Source: Chitinophaga pinensis
Lineage (GTDB): Bacteria; Bacteroidota; Bacteroidia; Chitinophagales; Chitinophagaceae
DNA length: 11,977 nt
Reading direction: 5' to 3'
Assembly: GCA_943331145.2 (NCBI GenBank)
Contig: CALQKL020000047.1
Location: 1-11,977 of the forward strand
Program-made: the position numbers and the translations under genes
Shown here: in pieces, positions 1-4,984 of the stretch
How the letters are laid out: each line of letters begins with the position of its first letter
Numbering within the stretch: the first letter of the stretch is position 1
The notes under the pieces: model-generated
Told to the model about the DNA's origin: nothing
The model's input: only the letters and a program-made list of their open reading frames with translations
Databases searched by the model: none

Positions 1-846
1 ATGCGTGTATATTTCGGTAGTGGTAATGCTTTCATGACCGAGCATTTCTTGTACGGCACGCAAATCAGCTCCACCTTCTACCAAATGTGTGGCAAATGAA
101 TGTCTGAAGGTATGCGGGGAAACGTTTTTTTCAATACCCGCTTTTTTTACAAGCTCTTTCAAAATTAAAAATATCATTACCCTACTCAGTTGGCTTCCTC
201 TCCTATTTAAAAACAAAAAATCTTCTTTGTCTTTTTTAATCATAATGTGATTGCGCACATTGTTTTTATAGATTCCAATATGCTTAATGGCTTCCGAACC
301 TATGGGCACCAAACGCTGCTTATCGCCTTTCCCAATTACTTTTATAAATCCAACATCCAGATAAAGACTGCTGATTTTTAGGTTAATCAATTCACTAACA
401 CGAAGTCCACAACTGTACATGGTTTCAAAAATGGCTTTATTTCGAGTACCTTCTGCTGCACTTAAATCAATGGCATCAATAATGGCATTAATCTCATCAA
501 TAGAAAGCGTATCGGGCAATTTGCGTCTTATCTTGGGCGATTCAAGCAATACCGTTGGATCTTTTTCAGAAAGCTGTTCGAGTAAACAATATTTATAAAA
601 ACTACGCAATCCCGAAATGATTCGTGCTTGAGATGTAGCCGTCATGCCCAGTTCATGAATCCATTTTACAAAATTTTCAAGCAATTTCAAATCTATGTCG
701 TTGGGCGATTTTTTTAAATCATGAAGCTCCAGAAATGCAGTAAGTTTATCGATATCTTGTAAATACGCATCAACAGAATTGTCAGACAATGATTTTTCGA
801 GTTGTAACCAAGCTTTAAAGCCTTTTTTGAAGGAATCCCACATCAT
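1..846 (-). CDS. xerD: XerD-type site-specific tyrosine recombinase, C-terminus cut by window edge
   Basis: Cuts and rejoins DNA at dif-like sites, normally with XerC, to resolve chromosome dimers. Reading the minus strand from 846 gives 282 codons with no stop before base 1. The N-terminal SAM-like core-binding domain covers about residues 5-90 and the catalytic domain about 110-282. All six catalytic positions are visible: R149 (SCGLRVSEL), K173 (GKGDKQR), H245 and R248 (HTFRHS), H271 (LGHESI) and the nucleophile Y280 (EIYTH). Each is offset by one from E. coli XerD (R148, K172, H244, R247, H270, Y279, from memory), so only about 18 residues are missing and the second of the two tandem ATGs (843) may be the true start. 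It is divergent from the 937 gene. Nothing nearby suggests an integrative element, so a housekeeping recombinase is more likely than an integrase. XerC cannot be fully excluded. Confidence 0.93.
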   Translation of the reverse strand, partial: MMWDSFKKGFKAWLQLEKSLSDNSVDAYLQDIDKLTAFLELHDLKKSPNDIDLKLLENFVKWIHELGMTATSQARIISGLRSFYKYCLLEQLSEKDPTVLLESPKIRRKLPDTLSIDEINAIIDAIDLSAAEGTRNKAIFETMYSCGLRVSELINLKISSLYLDVGFIKVIGKGDKQRLVPIGSEAIKHIGIYKNNVRNHIMIKKDKEDFLFLNRRGSQLSRVMIFLILKELVKKAGIEKNVSPHTFRHSFATHLVEGGADLRAVQEMLGHESITTTEIYTH

Positions 847-936
847 TTGAAGAATTGTTTATTGGGGAATGAGGTTACCATTTAATTAAACATTATTTTC
901 GTTTTGTAATTTATTCAAAATTTAAACAAAAACCTG

Positions 937-1455
937 ATGCTTCCCGTAAATTTCAGATCTTTCAAAAGAAGGTTAACGCTTTATAGAAAAGATTTCAGAA
1001 GATTTATTACCAAAACAGAAAAAGCATCTCCAAAAGGGATAGATCAACTTACGCCCAAAATTGCTGAAGAAGTTTGGAATGAGGTTGACTGTTTAACCTG
1101 TGCGAACTGTTGCAAAAAAATGACGCCAACGTTTACCACAAAAGATATCAAGCGCATCTCAGCGCATTTTAACCAAACGCCGTTGGAATTTGAGAAAAAA
1201 TGGTTGAAAAAGGACCGAAATAAAGACATGGTAAACACCACTCAGCCATGCCAGTTTTTAAATTTAACCGATAATAAGTGCAGTATTTACGAAATAAGGC
1301 CAGAGGATTGTTCTGGATTTCCTCATTTAACCAAGAAAAAATGGGTGGATTATGCGCATGTTCACAAACAAAACATCGATTATTGTCCAGCTACATTTAA
1401 GTTAATTGAAAAAATGAAGGATCATTATGACAATGTAGCTATCGTAAAAAAATAA
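937..1455 (+). CDS. YkgJ-family cysteine-cluster protein
   Basis: This 172-residue protein carries eight cysteines in the spacing typical of the YkgJ/UPF0153 cysteine-cluster family: C52-x2-C55-x2-C58-C59, then C105, C115, C125 and C150. The stretch C115-SIYEIRPEDC-SGFP matches the family signature CxIYExRPxxCxxFP. The family is thought to bind a metal, zinc or an iron-sulfur cluster, but its biochemical role is not established. The N-terminal 40 residues are strongly basic (many K/R) and precede the cluster. There is no signal peptide or membrane segment, so it is probably cytoplasmic. The ATG at 937 is the only Met before residue 62 and lies before the first Cys motif. There is no Shine-Dalgarno sequence, as expected here. 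The last codons (two AAA and TAA) coincide with the T-tract of a minus-strand terminator. Confidence 0.85.
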   Translation: MLPVNFRSFKRRLTLYRKDFRRFITKTEKASPKGIDQLTPKIAEEVWNEVDCLTCANCCKKMTPTFTTKDIKRISAHFNQTPLEFEKKWLKKDRNKDMVNTTQPCQFLNLTDNKCSIYEIRPEDCSGFPHLTKKKWVDYAHVHKQNIDYCPATFKLIEKMKDHYDNVAIVKK

Positions 1456-1479
1456 AAAAGCCGCATAGACATGCAGCTT
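1446..1479 (-). terminator. Intrinsic terminator of a minus-strand transcript
   Basis: Bases 1458-1466 and 1471-1479 form a 9-bp stem with a 4-nt loop. The one mismatch on the plus strand (C1462/A1475) becomes a G-U wobble in minus-strand RNA. On that strand the stem runs directly into a U-tract of the form UUUUAUUUUUUU (to about 1446). On the plus strand no T-tract follows, so the element is built for transcripts arriving from the right. It overlaps the 3' end of the YkgJ-type gene. No protein gene lies upstream on the minus strand within 1.6 kb, which is the main reason to look for an RNA gene. Confidence 0.6.
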
Positions 1480-1485
1480 GATGTT

Positions 1486-1501
1486 TGAATCTCTCGATTC
1501 A
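1486..1501 (-). repeat. Hairpin with GAGA tetraloop
   Basis: Bases 1486-1491 and 1496-1501 are perfectly complementary (6 bp). On the minus strand the loop is GAGA, a GNRA tetraloop. It sits just upstream of the terminator and belongs to the proposed structured RNA. Confidence 0.45.
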
Positions 1502-1595
1502 TAAACCCCCAAAGAAAGCGTTTAACTACTTCATTCAAACAGACAATGGGGAATTTGTTTGTTTGCTACTATCATAAAATCACATCAGGTAAGGC

Positions 1596-1627
1596 GCAAC
1601 CGATGAATTATTGGAGCCATCGGTTGC
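1596..1627 (-). repeat. Perfect 10-bp inverted repeat (hairpin)
   Basis: GCAACCGATG at 1596-1605 is the exact reverse complement of 1618-1627, with a 12-nt loop. The stem is 60% G+C in a very A+T-rich stretch, which makes chance less likely. It is the strongest helix in the proposed minus-strand RNA. The start of a 16-codon micro-ORF (ATG at 1630-1628) lies at its edge. Confidence 0.6.
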
Positions 1628-1636
1628 CATGTTTTA

Positions 1637-1658
1637 GTTTTTAAGTAAACTTAAAAAC
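1637..1658 (-). repeat. Perfect 9-bp inverted repeat (hairpin)
   Basis: GTTTTTAAG at 1637-1645 is the exact reverse complement of 1650-1658, with a 4-nt loop. It lies 9 nt from the 1596-1627 hairpin, so two stable stems would stack in tandem in RNA from either strand. Confidence 0.5.
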
Positions 1659-1810
1659 CATTACATTTTTATTTCCCTACATGCTGATTGTTTGTATAAC
1701 CGACATGTGTATTCAATTTTTTTCAAGTTCGCATTTCATATTATAATTAAACCCATTCGTTTCTTTTCTTAAACATAAATCTTGAACATAGAAATCATTT
1801 TTGACAAATT

Positions 1811-1837
1811 GATATTTAATTATATTTATTAAATATC
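1811..1837. repeat. Perfect 10-bp inverted repeat, operator-like
   Basis: GATATTTAAT at 1811-1820 is the exact reverse complement of 1828-1837, with a 7-nt spacer. All but one base in each arm is A or T. Seen from the plus strand it lies just downstream of a TTGACA (1801-1806) and 36 nt before a strong Shine-Dalgarno sequence, where an operator would sit. Seen from the minus strand it would be a hairpin in the candidate RNA. It could be a regulator's binding site or just an RNA stem; I cannot tell which. Confidence 0.4.
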
Positions 1838-1886
1838 GAAATAGTTTAAAATTGAAATCTGGTTGAACGGTAGGAGGAGGAAAAAT

Positions 1887-1928
1887 ATGGAATCAAAAGA
1901 AACAAATAATTTCTTAAATCGTTTCTGA
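1887..1928 (+). CDS. 13-codon micro-ORF behind a strong Shine-Dalgarno sequence (speculative)
   Basis: ATG at 1887 encodes MESKETNNFLNRF and stops at 1926-1928. GGAGGAGG (1873-1880) lies 6 nt upstream, an ideal Shine-Dalgarno position; none of the certain genes in this window has one. Downstream, 1956-1971 forms a 6-bp hairpin with a GCAA loop and nine T follow at 1979-1987, a weak terminator. Against it: the peptide is unknown and very short, and the minus strand here has a better promoter, so the motif may be incidental. It could also be the start of a decayed gene. Confidence 0.15.
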   Translation: MESKETNNFLNRF

Positions 1929-1930
1929 GA

Positions 1931-1961
1931 CAAACATAGAAACTTCAAAATTTAAATCAAA
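1931..1961 (-). promoter_or_regulatory. Bacteroidota-type promoter, TTTG-N19-TATGTTTG, reading left
   Basis: On the minus strand a -33 box TTTG (1961-1958) is followed, after exactly 19 nt, by the -7 box TATGTTTG (1938-1931), a perfect match to TAnnTTTG. The same boxes and spacing precede tRNA-His in this window (7381-7411). Transcription should begin near 1925 and run left. The only thing in that direction before the YkgJ-type gene is the candidate RNA. Confidence 0.55.
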
Positions 1962-2040
1962 GCAATTTGATAGATATATTTTTTTTTAATTTATTTTAGT
2001 TCCATTTCAAAGAAAAATCACGTTTTCACATACAAGTATT

Positions 2041-2280
2041 ATTGCAATTGTTTTGTTATACAACATTTTATTTTAGTTAATTTATGTTAATTAATTAATA
2101 ATCAAATATTTATAATTATTTTTTATAAAAAATGAAGTTCCTAATGATTAAATAGAAAAAACGATAAAAAATGCAATTATTTTTTATTATAAAATATTAG
2201 TTAATGTATTTTAATTTATTATTTATCAATTATTTATAAAAAATTTTAATTGATTTTTAATTTAGTAATTATTTTGAAAA
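2041..2280. other. Extremely A+T-rich, gene-free block
   Basis: I counted 25 G or C in these 240 bases (about 10%), dropping to 4 in 60 at 2221-2280. Stops occur in every frame and no ORF, tandem repeat unit or DnaA-box-like TTATCCACA is visible. Possible roles are a curved or easily melted spacer or a site for nucleoid proteins; nothing specific can be assigned. Confidence 0.6.
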
Positions 2281-2417
2281 AATGATGTGTTAGAATTGTA
2301 GTTATTTCAATCAAAATGCTAATAATCTTATCTAAATTTTTTAACGTGAAGGTTTGATTTTAAGGACTAAAAAAGTTTTTAGGATACGCGATTTCACCCC
2401 ACTCTTTTTCCGCTTAA

Positions 2418-2522
2418 ATGGGAAGAAGCGAACCCAATTCTTTGGACCTGGATGCTTATCTTTACAATAAATTTAAGATTGAAATTTCCAAGACGGTAGA
2501 TTCGTTACTCATCCAGAAATAA
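2418..2522 (+). CDS. 34-codon ORF or gene relic upstream of the LEA lipoprotein (uncertain)
   Basis: ATG at 2418, directly after an in-frame TAA, opens 34 codons ending at 2522, 46 nt before the lipoprotein gene. The product ends with an amphipathic-looking stretch (NKFKIEISKTVDSLLIQK) and is not recognised. Base composition supports something real: G+C rises from about 10% in 2041-2280 to 43% in 2401-2460 and 36% over 2341-2520. The rise starts about 75 nt before the ATG, so either the segment is the eroded end of a longer gene or it is a structured leader. No promoter match was found. Confidence 0.22.
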   Translation: MGRSEPNSLDLDAYLYNKFKIEISKTVDSLLIQK

Positions 2523-2568
2523 AATTTGTCAATCCTAAATAATCAAATTTTAAAAGAAATAAAAACAA

Positions 2569-3027
2569 ATGAAACTTAAAATAAATACTTTTTTTATAAC
2601 TATAATGATAAGCTTATCATTATTCTCTTGTACCAGATTTAAAGATTTGGAATTCAAAGAATATAAAGATGTGAAATTAGAAACCCTAGGTTTTAATAAA
2701 ACCACCCTTTCAGTAAGCTTGGTTTATTACAATCCAAACAATTTTGGTTTGGAGTTGAACCATGCAGAAATGGATTTATTTATCAATGATAATTTACTTG
2801 GGCATGTAGACCAAAACGTGCAGGTAAGGATCCCCAAAAGAGATAAGTTTACATTACCAATTAAAGTAGATCTAGACATGAAGAATCTCATCAAAAACAG
2901 TTTGATAGGACTATTCAACAAAGAAGTGGAGATTCGCGCCAAAGGGAAAATAAAGGCAGGGAAAGCCAATATTTTTAAAGTTGTGCCTTTTGAATACAAA
3001 ACCAAACAAAAATTATCGCCTTTTTAA
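2569..3027 (+). CDS. LEA14/WHy-like (LEA type 2) lipoprotein
   Basis: This 152-residue protein starts with a lipoprotein signal: basic MKLKIN, a hydrophobic stretch, then the lipobox SLFSC with the lipidated cysteine at C21. The mature part resembles the LEA type 2/WHy fold: repeated beta-strands with the conserved asparagine turn YYNPNNFGLEL (about residues 53-63), then DLFINDNLLGHV and a late strand reading KFTLPIKVDLD. Such domains occur in stress-related proteins and in many small Bacteroidota lipoproteins. A membrane-anchored role is implied by the signal, but the molecular function is unknown. ATG at 2569 gives a complete signal peptide. The stop codon lies inside a bidirectional terminator shared with the convergent pyrE, so the gene appears to be a single unit or the last of one. 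Confidence 0.8.
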   Translation: MKLKINTFFITIMISLSLFSCTRFKDLEFKEYKDVKLETLGFNKTTLSVSLVYYNPNNFGLELNHAEMDLFINDNLLGHVDQNVQVRIPKRDKFTLPIKVDLDMKNLIKNSLIGLFNKEVEIRAKGKIKAGKANIFKVVPFEYKTKQKLSPF

Positions 3028-3038
3028 TGGCGATAATT
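3011..3038. terminator. Bidirectional hairpin terminator between the LEA lipoprotein and pyrE
   Basis: AATTATCGCC (3011-3020) is the exact reverse complement of 3029-3038 with an 8-nt loop, a perfect 10-bp stem. In minus-strand RNA from pyrE the stem is followed by UUUGUUU; in the plus direction a T5 run comes 7 nt later (3044-3048). The lipoprotein stop codon is in the loop. The position between two convergent genes fits shared termination. Confidence 0.65.
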
Positions 3039-3072
3039 CAAGATTTTTGGGATTAAAAATTAAATACGGCCT

Positions 3073-3705
3073 TTATACGCCTTTCCATTCAGCCGGATTT
3101 TCGCGCCAATTGTTTAATGTTGTAAGTAATGTGGGCGATATTGTTTGATTCTCTATAGCCAACTCAACCAGTGCTGCATAATTCGTTAAAGAAACCAGCT
3201 TTATTCCAGCTTCATCAAATGCTGTAGTAGCTTGATTGAATCCGTAATTAAAGATTGATACCATACCAGCAATTTCTACCCCTGATTGTTTTAGAATATC
3301 ACATACTTGTAAACTGCTTTTTCCAGTAGAAATCAAATCTTCAACCACCAATATTTTTTGTCCTGGGGTTAAATTCCCTTCGATTTGATTCCCTAAGCCG
3401 TGCTCTTTGGGCTTTGGACGAACGTATAAAAATGGAAGCTTTAATTGATCGGCAGCCATAGCGCCCCAAGCAATACCAGCTGTTGCCACACCAGCAATTG
3501 CATCTACATCAGGAAACTGCTCAAATATGACACTGCACAATTCGCTTTTTATAAAATCACGATCGTAAGGAAACGACAATACCTTTCTATTGTCGCAGTA
3601 AATTGGACTTTTCCAACCACTTGCCCATGTATATGGATTTTCGGGATTTAATTTTACGGCTTCAACTTGCAGTAATCTGGCAGCTACTGATTTTTCGTTT
3701 GTCAT
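3073..3705 (-). CDS. pyrE: Orotate phosphoribosyltransferase
   Basis: Transfers the phosphoribosyl group of PRPP to orotate to give OMP, the fifth step of de novo pyrimidine synthesis, in the cytosol. The 210-residue length is normal. The PRPP-binding loop VVEDLISTGKS is at residues 120-130. The flexible loop with the catalytic lysines is RPKPKEHGLGNQIEG (96-110), and the orotate-side region SGWKSPIYCDNR is at 29-40. ATG at 3705 is supported by the start of homology and by a perfect -7 element only 4 nt upstream, which implies a nearly leaderless mRNA. It is divergent from the Nudix gene and ends at the shared terminator 3011-3038. The pyrE, Nudix and coaD genes sit together here, but on alternating strands. 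Confidence 0.95.
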   Translation of the reverse strand: MTNEKSVAARLLQVEAVKLNPENPYTWASGWKSPIYCDNRKVLSFPYDRDFIKSELCSVIFEQFPDVDAIAGVATAGIAWGAMAADQLKLPFLYVRPKPKEHGLGNQIEGNLTPGQKILVVEDLISTGKSSLQVCDILKQSGVEIAGMVSIFNYGFNQATTAFDEAGIKLVSLTNYAALVELAIENQTISPTLLTTLNNWRENPAEWKGV

Positions 3706-3709
3706 AGCG

Positions 3710-3717
3710 CAAATATA
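3710..3717 (-). promoter_or_regulatory. -7 promoter element of pyrE (TATATTTG)
   Basis: The minus strand reads TATATTTG at 3717-3710, a perfect TAnnTTTG, with only 4 nt between it and the pyrE ATG. No TTTG lies at the 19-nt spacing used elsewhere; the nearest candidate is ATTG at 24 nt (3745-3742). If used, transcription would start at or within a few bases of the start codon, giving a leaderless message. Confidence 0.45.
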
Positions 3718-3840
3718 ATTACTTATAGAAACCTATCTTTACAATATATAAAAAAATTATGGATGTCTCATTTTTCTGAGCGTAAATCGAGATAATTTCA
3801 ACCTTCAAACTCCAATTTTATCAACTTAAAATACGTTAAA

Positions 3841-4467
3841 ATGCAAACCGCTTTTTACTTTAATGACAAAACGATTATTATCACAGACAGCGAATTGATG
3901 CAAATTGAAATCCCCAATAAAATATACGTTTGCAATAATTATTTTGAAACAGCTTTCTCTGAATTAGCACATATTATTTTCGAAACAGAAACTGAATTCA
4001 TTTTCATACAAGCAACCGATTTTGAAAAGGTTAAAACCGATTTTATCAATCGCTTTACCGTAATTGAAGCAGCGGGAGGAATTGTGGAGCATTCAGCAAA
4101 TGGATTATTGTTTATTTTCAGAAGGGGAAATTGGGATTTACCAAAAGGAAAAATAGAGCTTAATGAATCACCTGAGCTTTGTGCAGAACGTGAAATTGAA
4201 GAAGAAACGGGAGTAAATAACCTCCAACGCATTAAAAAACTAACCGATACTTTTCACTTTTATGAAGAAAAAGGAAAAATAATTTTGAAAATTAGCCATT
4301 GGTATCATTTCAAAACGAGCTTTGATGGCAATTTAATTCCGCAGATTGAGGAAGACATTACCGCAATTCAATGGTTTGATTTTAATGATTTGAATACTCC
4401 TTTAACCGATACGTTTCAAGCGATTAAAGATGTGGTGGAAGTATTCTTGAAATCTAATGAAGCTTAG
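3841..4467 (+). CDS. Nudix hydrolase with an extra N-terminal domain
   Basis: Hydrolyses a nucleoside diphosphate linked to some other group; the substrate cannot be read from the sequence. The complete Nudix box GX5EX7REUXEEXGU spans residues 103-125 (G103, E109, R117, E118, E121, E122, G124), preceded by NWDLPKGK. The Nudix fold covers about residues 70-205 of 208. The first 70 residues are additional and rich in aromatic and beta-forming residues; I do not recognise them. The gene is divergent from pyrE (135-nt gap) and converges on coaD, with the stop codons overlapping by 4 nt. Lying between nucleotide- and CoA-synthesis genes, it might clean up a related metabolite, but that is inference only. 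ATG at 3841 is chosen because it opens the frame with no earlier start. Confidence 0.88.
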   Translation: MQTAFYFNDKTIIITDSELMQIEIPNKIYVCNNYFETAFSELAHIIFETETEFIFIQATDFEKVKTDFINRFTVIEAAGGIVEHSANGLLFIFRRGNWDLPKGKIELNESPELCAEREIEEETGVNNLQRIKKLTDTFHFYEEKGKIILKISHWYHFKTSFDGNLIPQIEEDITAIQWFDFNDLNTPLTDTFQAIKDVVEVFLKSNEA

Positions 4468-4946
4468 CCTCGCTTTTTATCCATGATAGATTTATACACT
4501 ACTTCTGGTAGGAACGTTGAAACATCTCCGTTATATTTTAATACATCTCTGATTAATGTTGATGCCACAGAAGTATATTGAGGCAAGCAAGTTAGAAAAA
4601 CCGTTTCAATGTGTTGATCCAAGCTCCTATTCATGTCTGCAATTGCTTTCTCGTATTCGAAATCGCTTACATAACGAATACCCCTTAAAATATAATTTGC
4701 ATTAATTTTTTTACAGCAATCAACCGTTAAACCTTCATAGACCAACCCTTCCACTTTAGGATTATTTGCAAAAATACTGTTGATCCAGTTTAAACGTACC
4801 GTTTCATCAAACATAGGTTGTTTATTGGTATTTCTACCAATGCCAATGTATAGTTTATCAAACATGGGTAAAGCCCGATTAATAATATCGGTATGACCAA
4901 GCGTAATGGGATCAAATGTTCCAGGGAAAAGGGCGATTCTATTCAA
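4464..4946 (-). CDS. coaD: Phosphopantetheine adenylyltransferase (TTG start)
   Basis: Joins 4'-phosphopantetheine and ATP to form dephospho-CoA and pyrophosphate, the penultimate step of CoA synthesis. The 160-residue length is typical. Visible motifs are the nucleotidyltransferase signature PGTFDPITLGH with T10 and H18, K42, RGIR at 88-91, and the ATP-contact segment SVASTLIRD (126-134), where most relatives read ISSS. The start is TTG at 4946. An in-frame TAA lies seven codons upstream with no ATG between, and M1 at this TTG aligns with the usual MxRIALFPGTFDP beginning. It lies 38 nt downstream of the protease gene on the same strand, so the two are probably cotranscribed. Its stop overlaps the convergent Nudix stop by 4 nt. 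Confidence 0.94.
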   Translation of the reverse strand: MNRIALFPGTFDPITLGHTDIINRALPMFDKLYIGIGRNTNKQPMFDETVRLNWINSIFANNPKVEGLVYEGLTVDCCKKINANYILRGIRYVSDFEYEKAIADMNRSLDQHIETVFLTCLPQYTSVASTLIRDVLKYNGDVSTFLPEVVYKSIMDKKRG

Positions 4947-4984
4947 AGGATAAGTTTTGAATGATTAAAATGTTTCAATGTAAG

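Larger units (their letters stand above)
1457..1925 (-). ncRNA. Candidate structured non-coding RNA of unknown family
   Basis: I do not recognise the family; the call is an inference from signals. A consensus promoter at 1931-1961 and an intrinsic terminator at 1446-1479 face the same way and frame about 470 nt with no ORF of useful length. The 3' half is rich in helices on the minus strand. These are a perfect 9-bp stem at 1637-1658, a perfect 10-bp stem at 1596-1627, CCCCA/TGGGG pairing of 1547-1551 with 1507-1511, and a 6-bp stem with a GAGA tetraloop at 1486-1501, followed by the terminator. The 5' half is A+T-rich and contains the 10-bp inverted repeat 1811-1837, so a shorter RNA from an unseen internal start (about 1690) is also possible. 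The RNA also contains CCTCCTCC (complement of 1873-1880) and a 16-codon micro-ORF at 1630-1580. I saw no tmRNA tRNA-like ends and no RNase P RNA core motifs. Confidence 0.4.

Noticed and set aside
1..846. XerD-like gene as the integrase of a mobile element
   Set aside because: All catalytic residues align with E. coli XerD at constant offset, the flanking gene is ordinary, and no attachment repeats or phage/transposon genes are present.
1596..1658. CRISPR-like repeats
   Set aside because: These are two different single inverted repeats, not regularly spaced direct repeats; no cas genes are present.
1457..1925. Identity of the candidate RNA as tmRNA or RNase P RNA
   Set aside because: There is no tRNA-like end with a TTCGA loop and CCA as tmRNA needs, and no RNase P P4-type core such as GAGGAAAGTCC on either strand.
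1801..1987. Type I toxin-antitoxin pair (micro-ORF with antisense RNA)
   Set aside because: The layout is suggestive, but the 13-residue peptide is hydrophilic rather than a small membrane toxin, and the micro-ORF itself is doubtful.
2041..2280. Origin of replication
   Set aside because: The very A+T-rich block could suggest a melting region, but I found no DnaA-box-like TTATCCACA and no dnaA, dnaN or similar genes.
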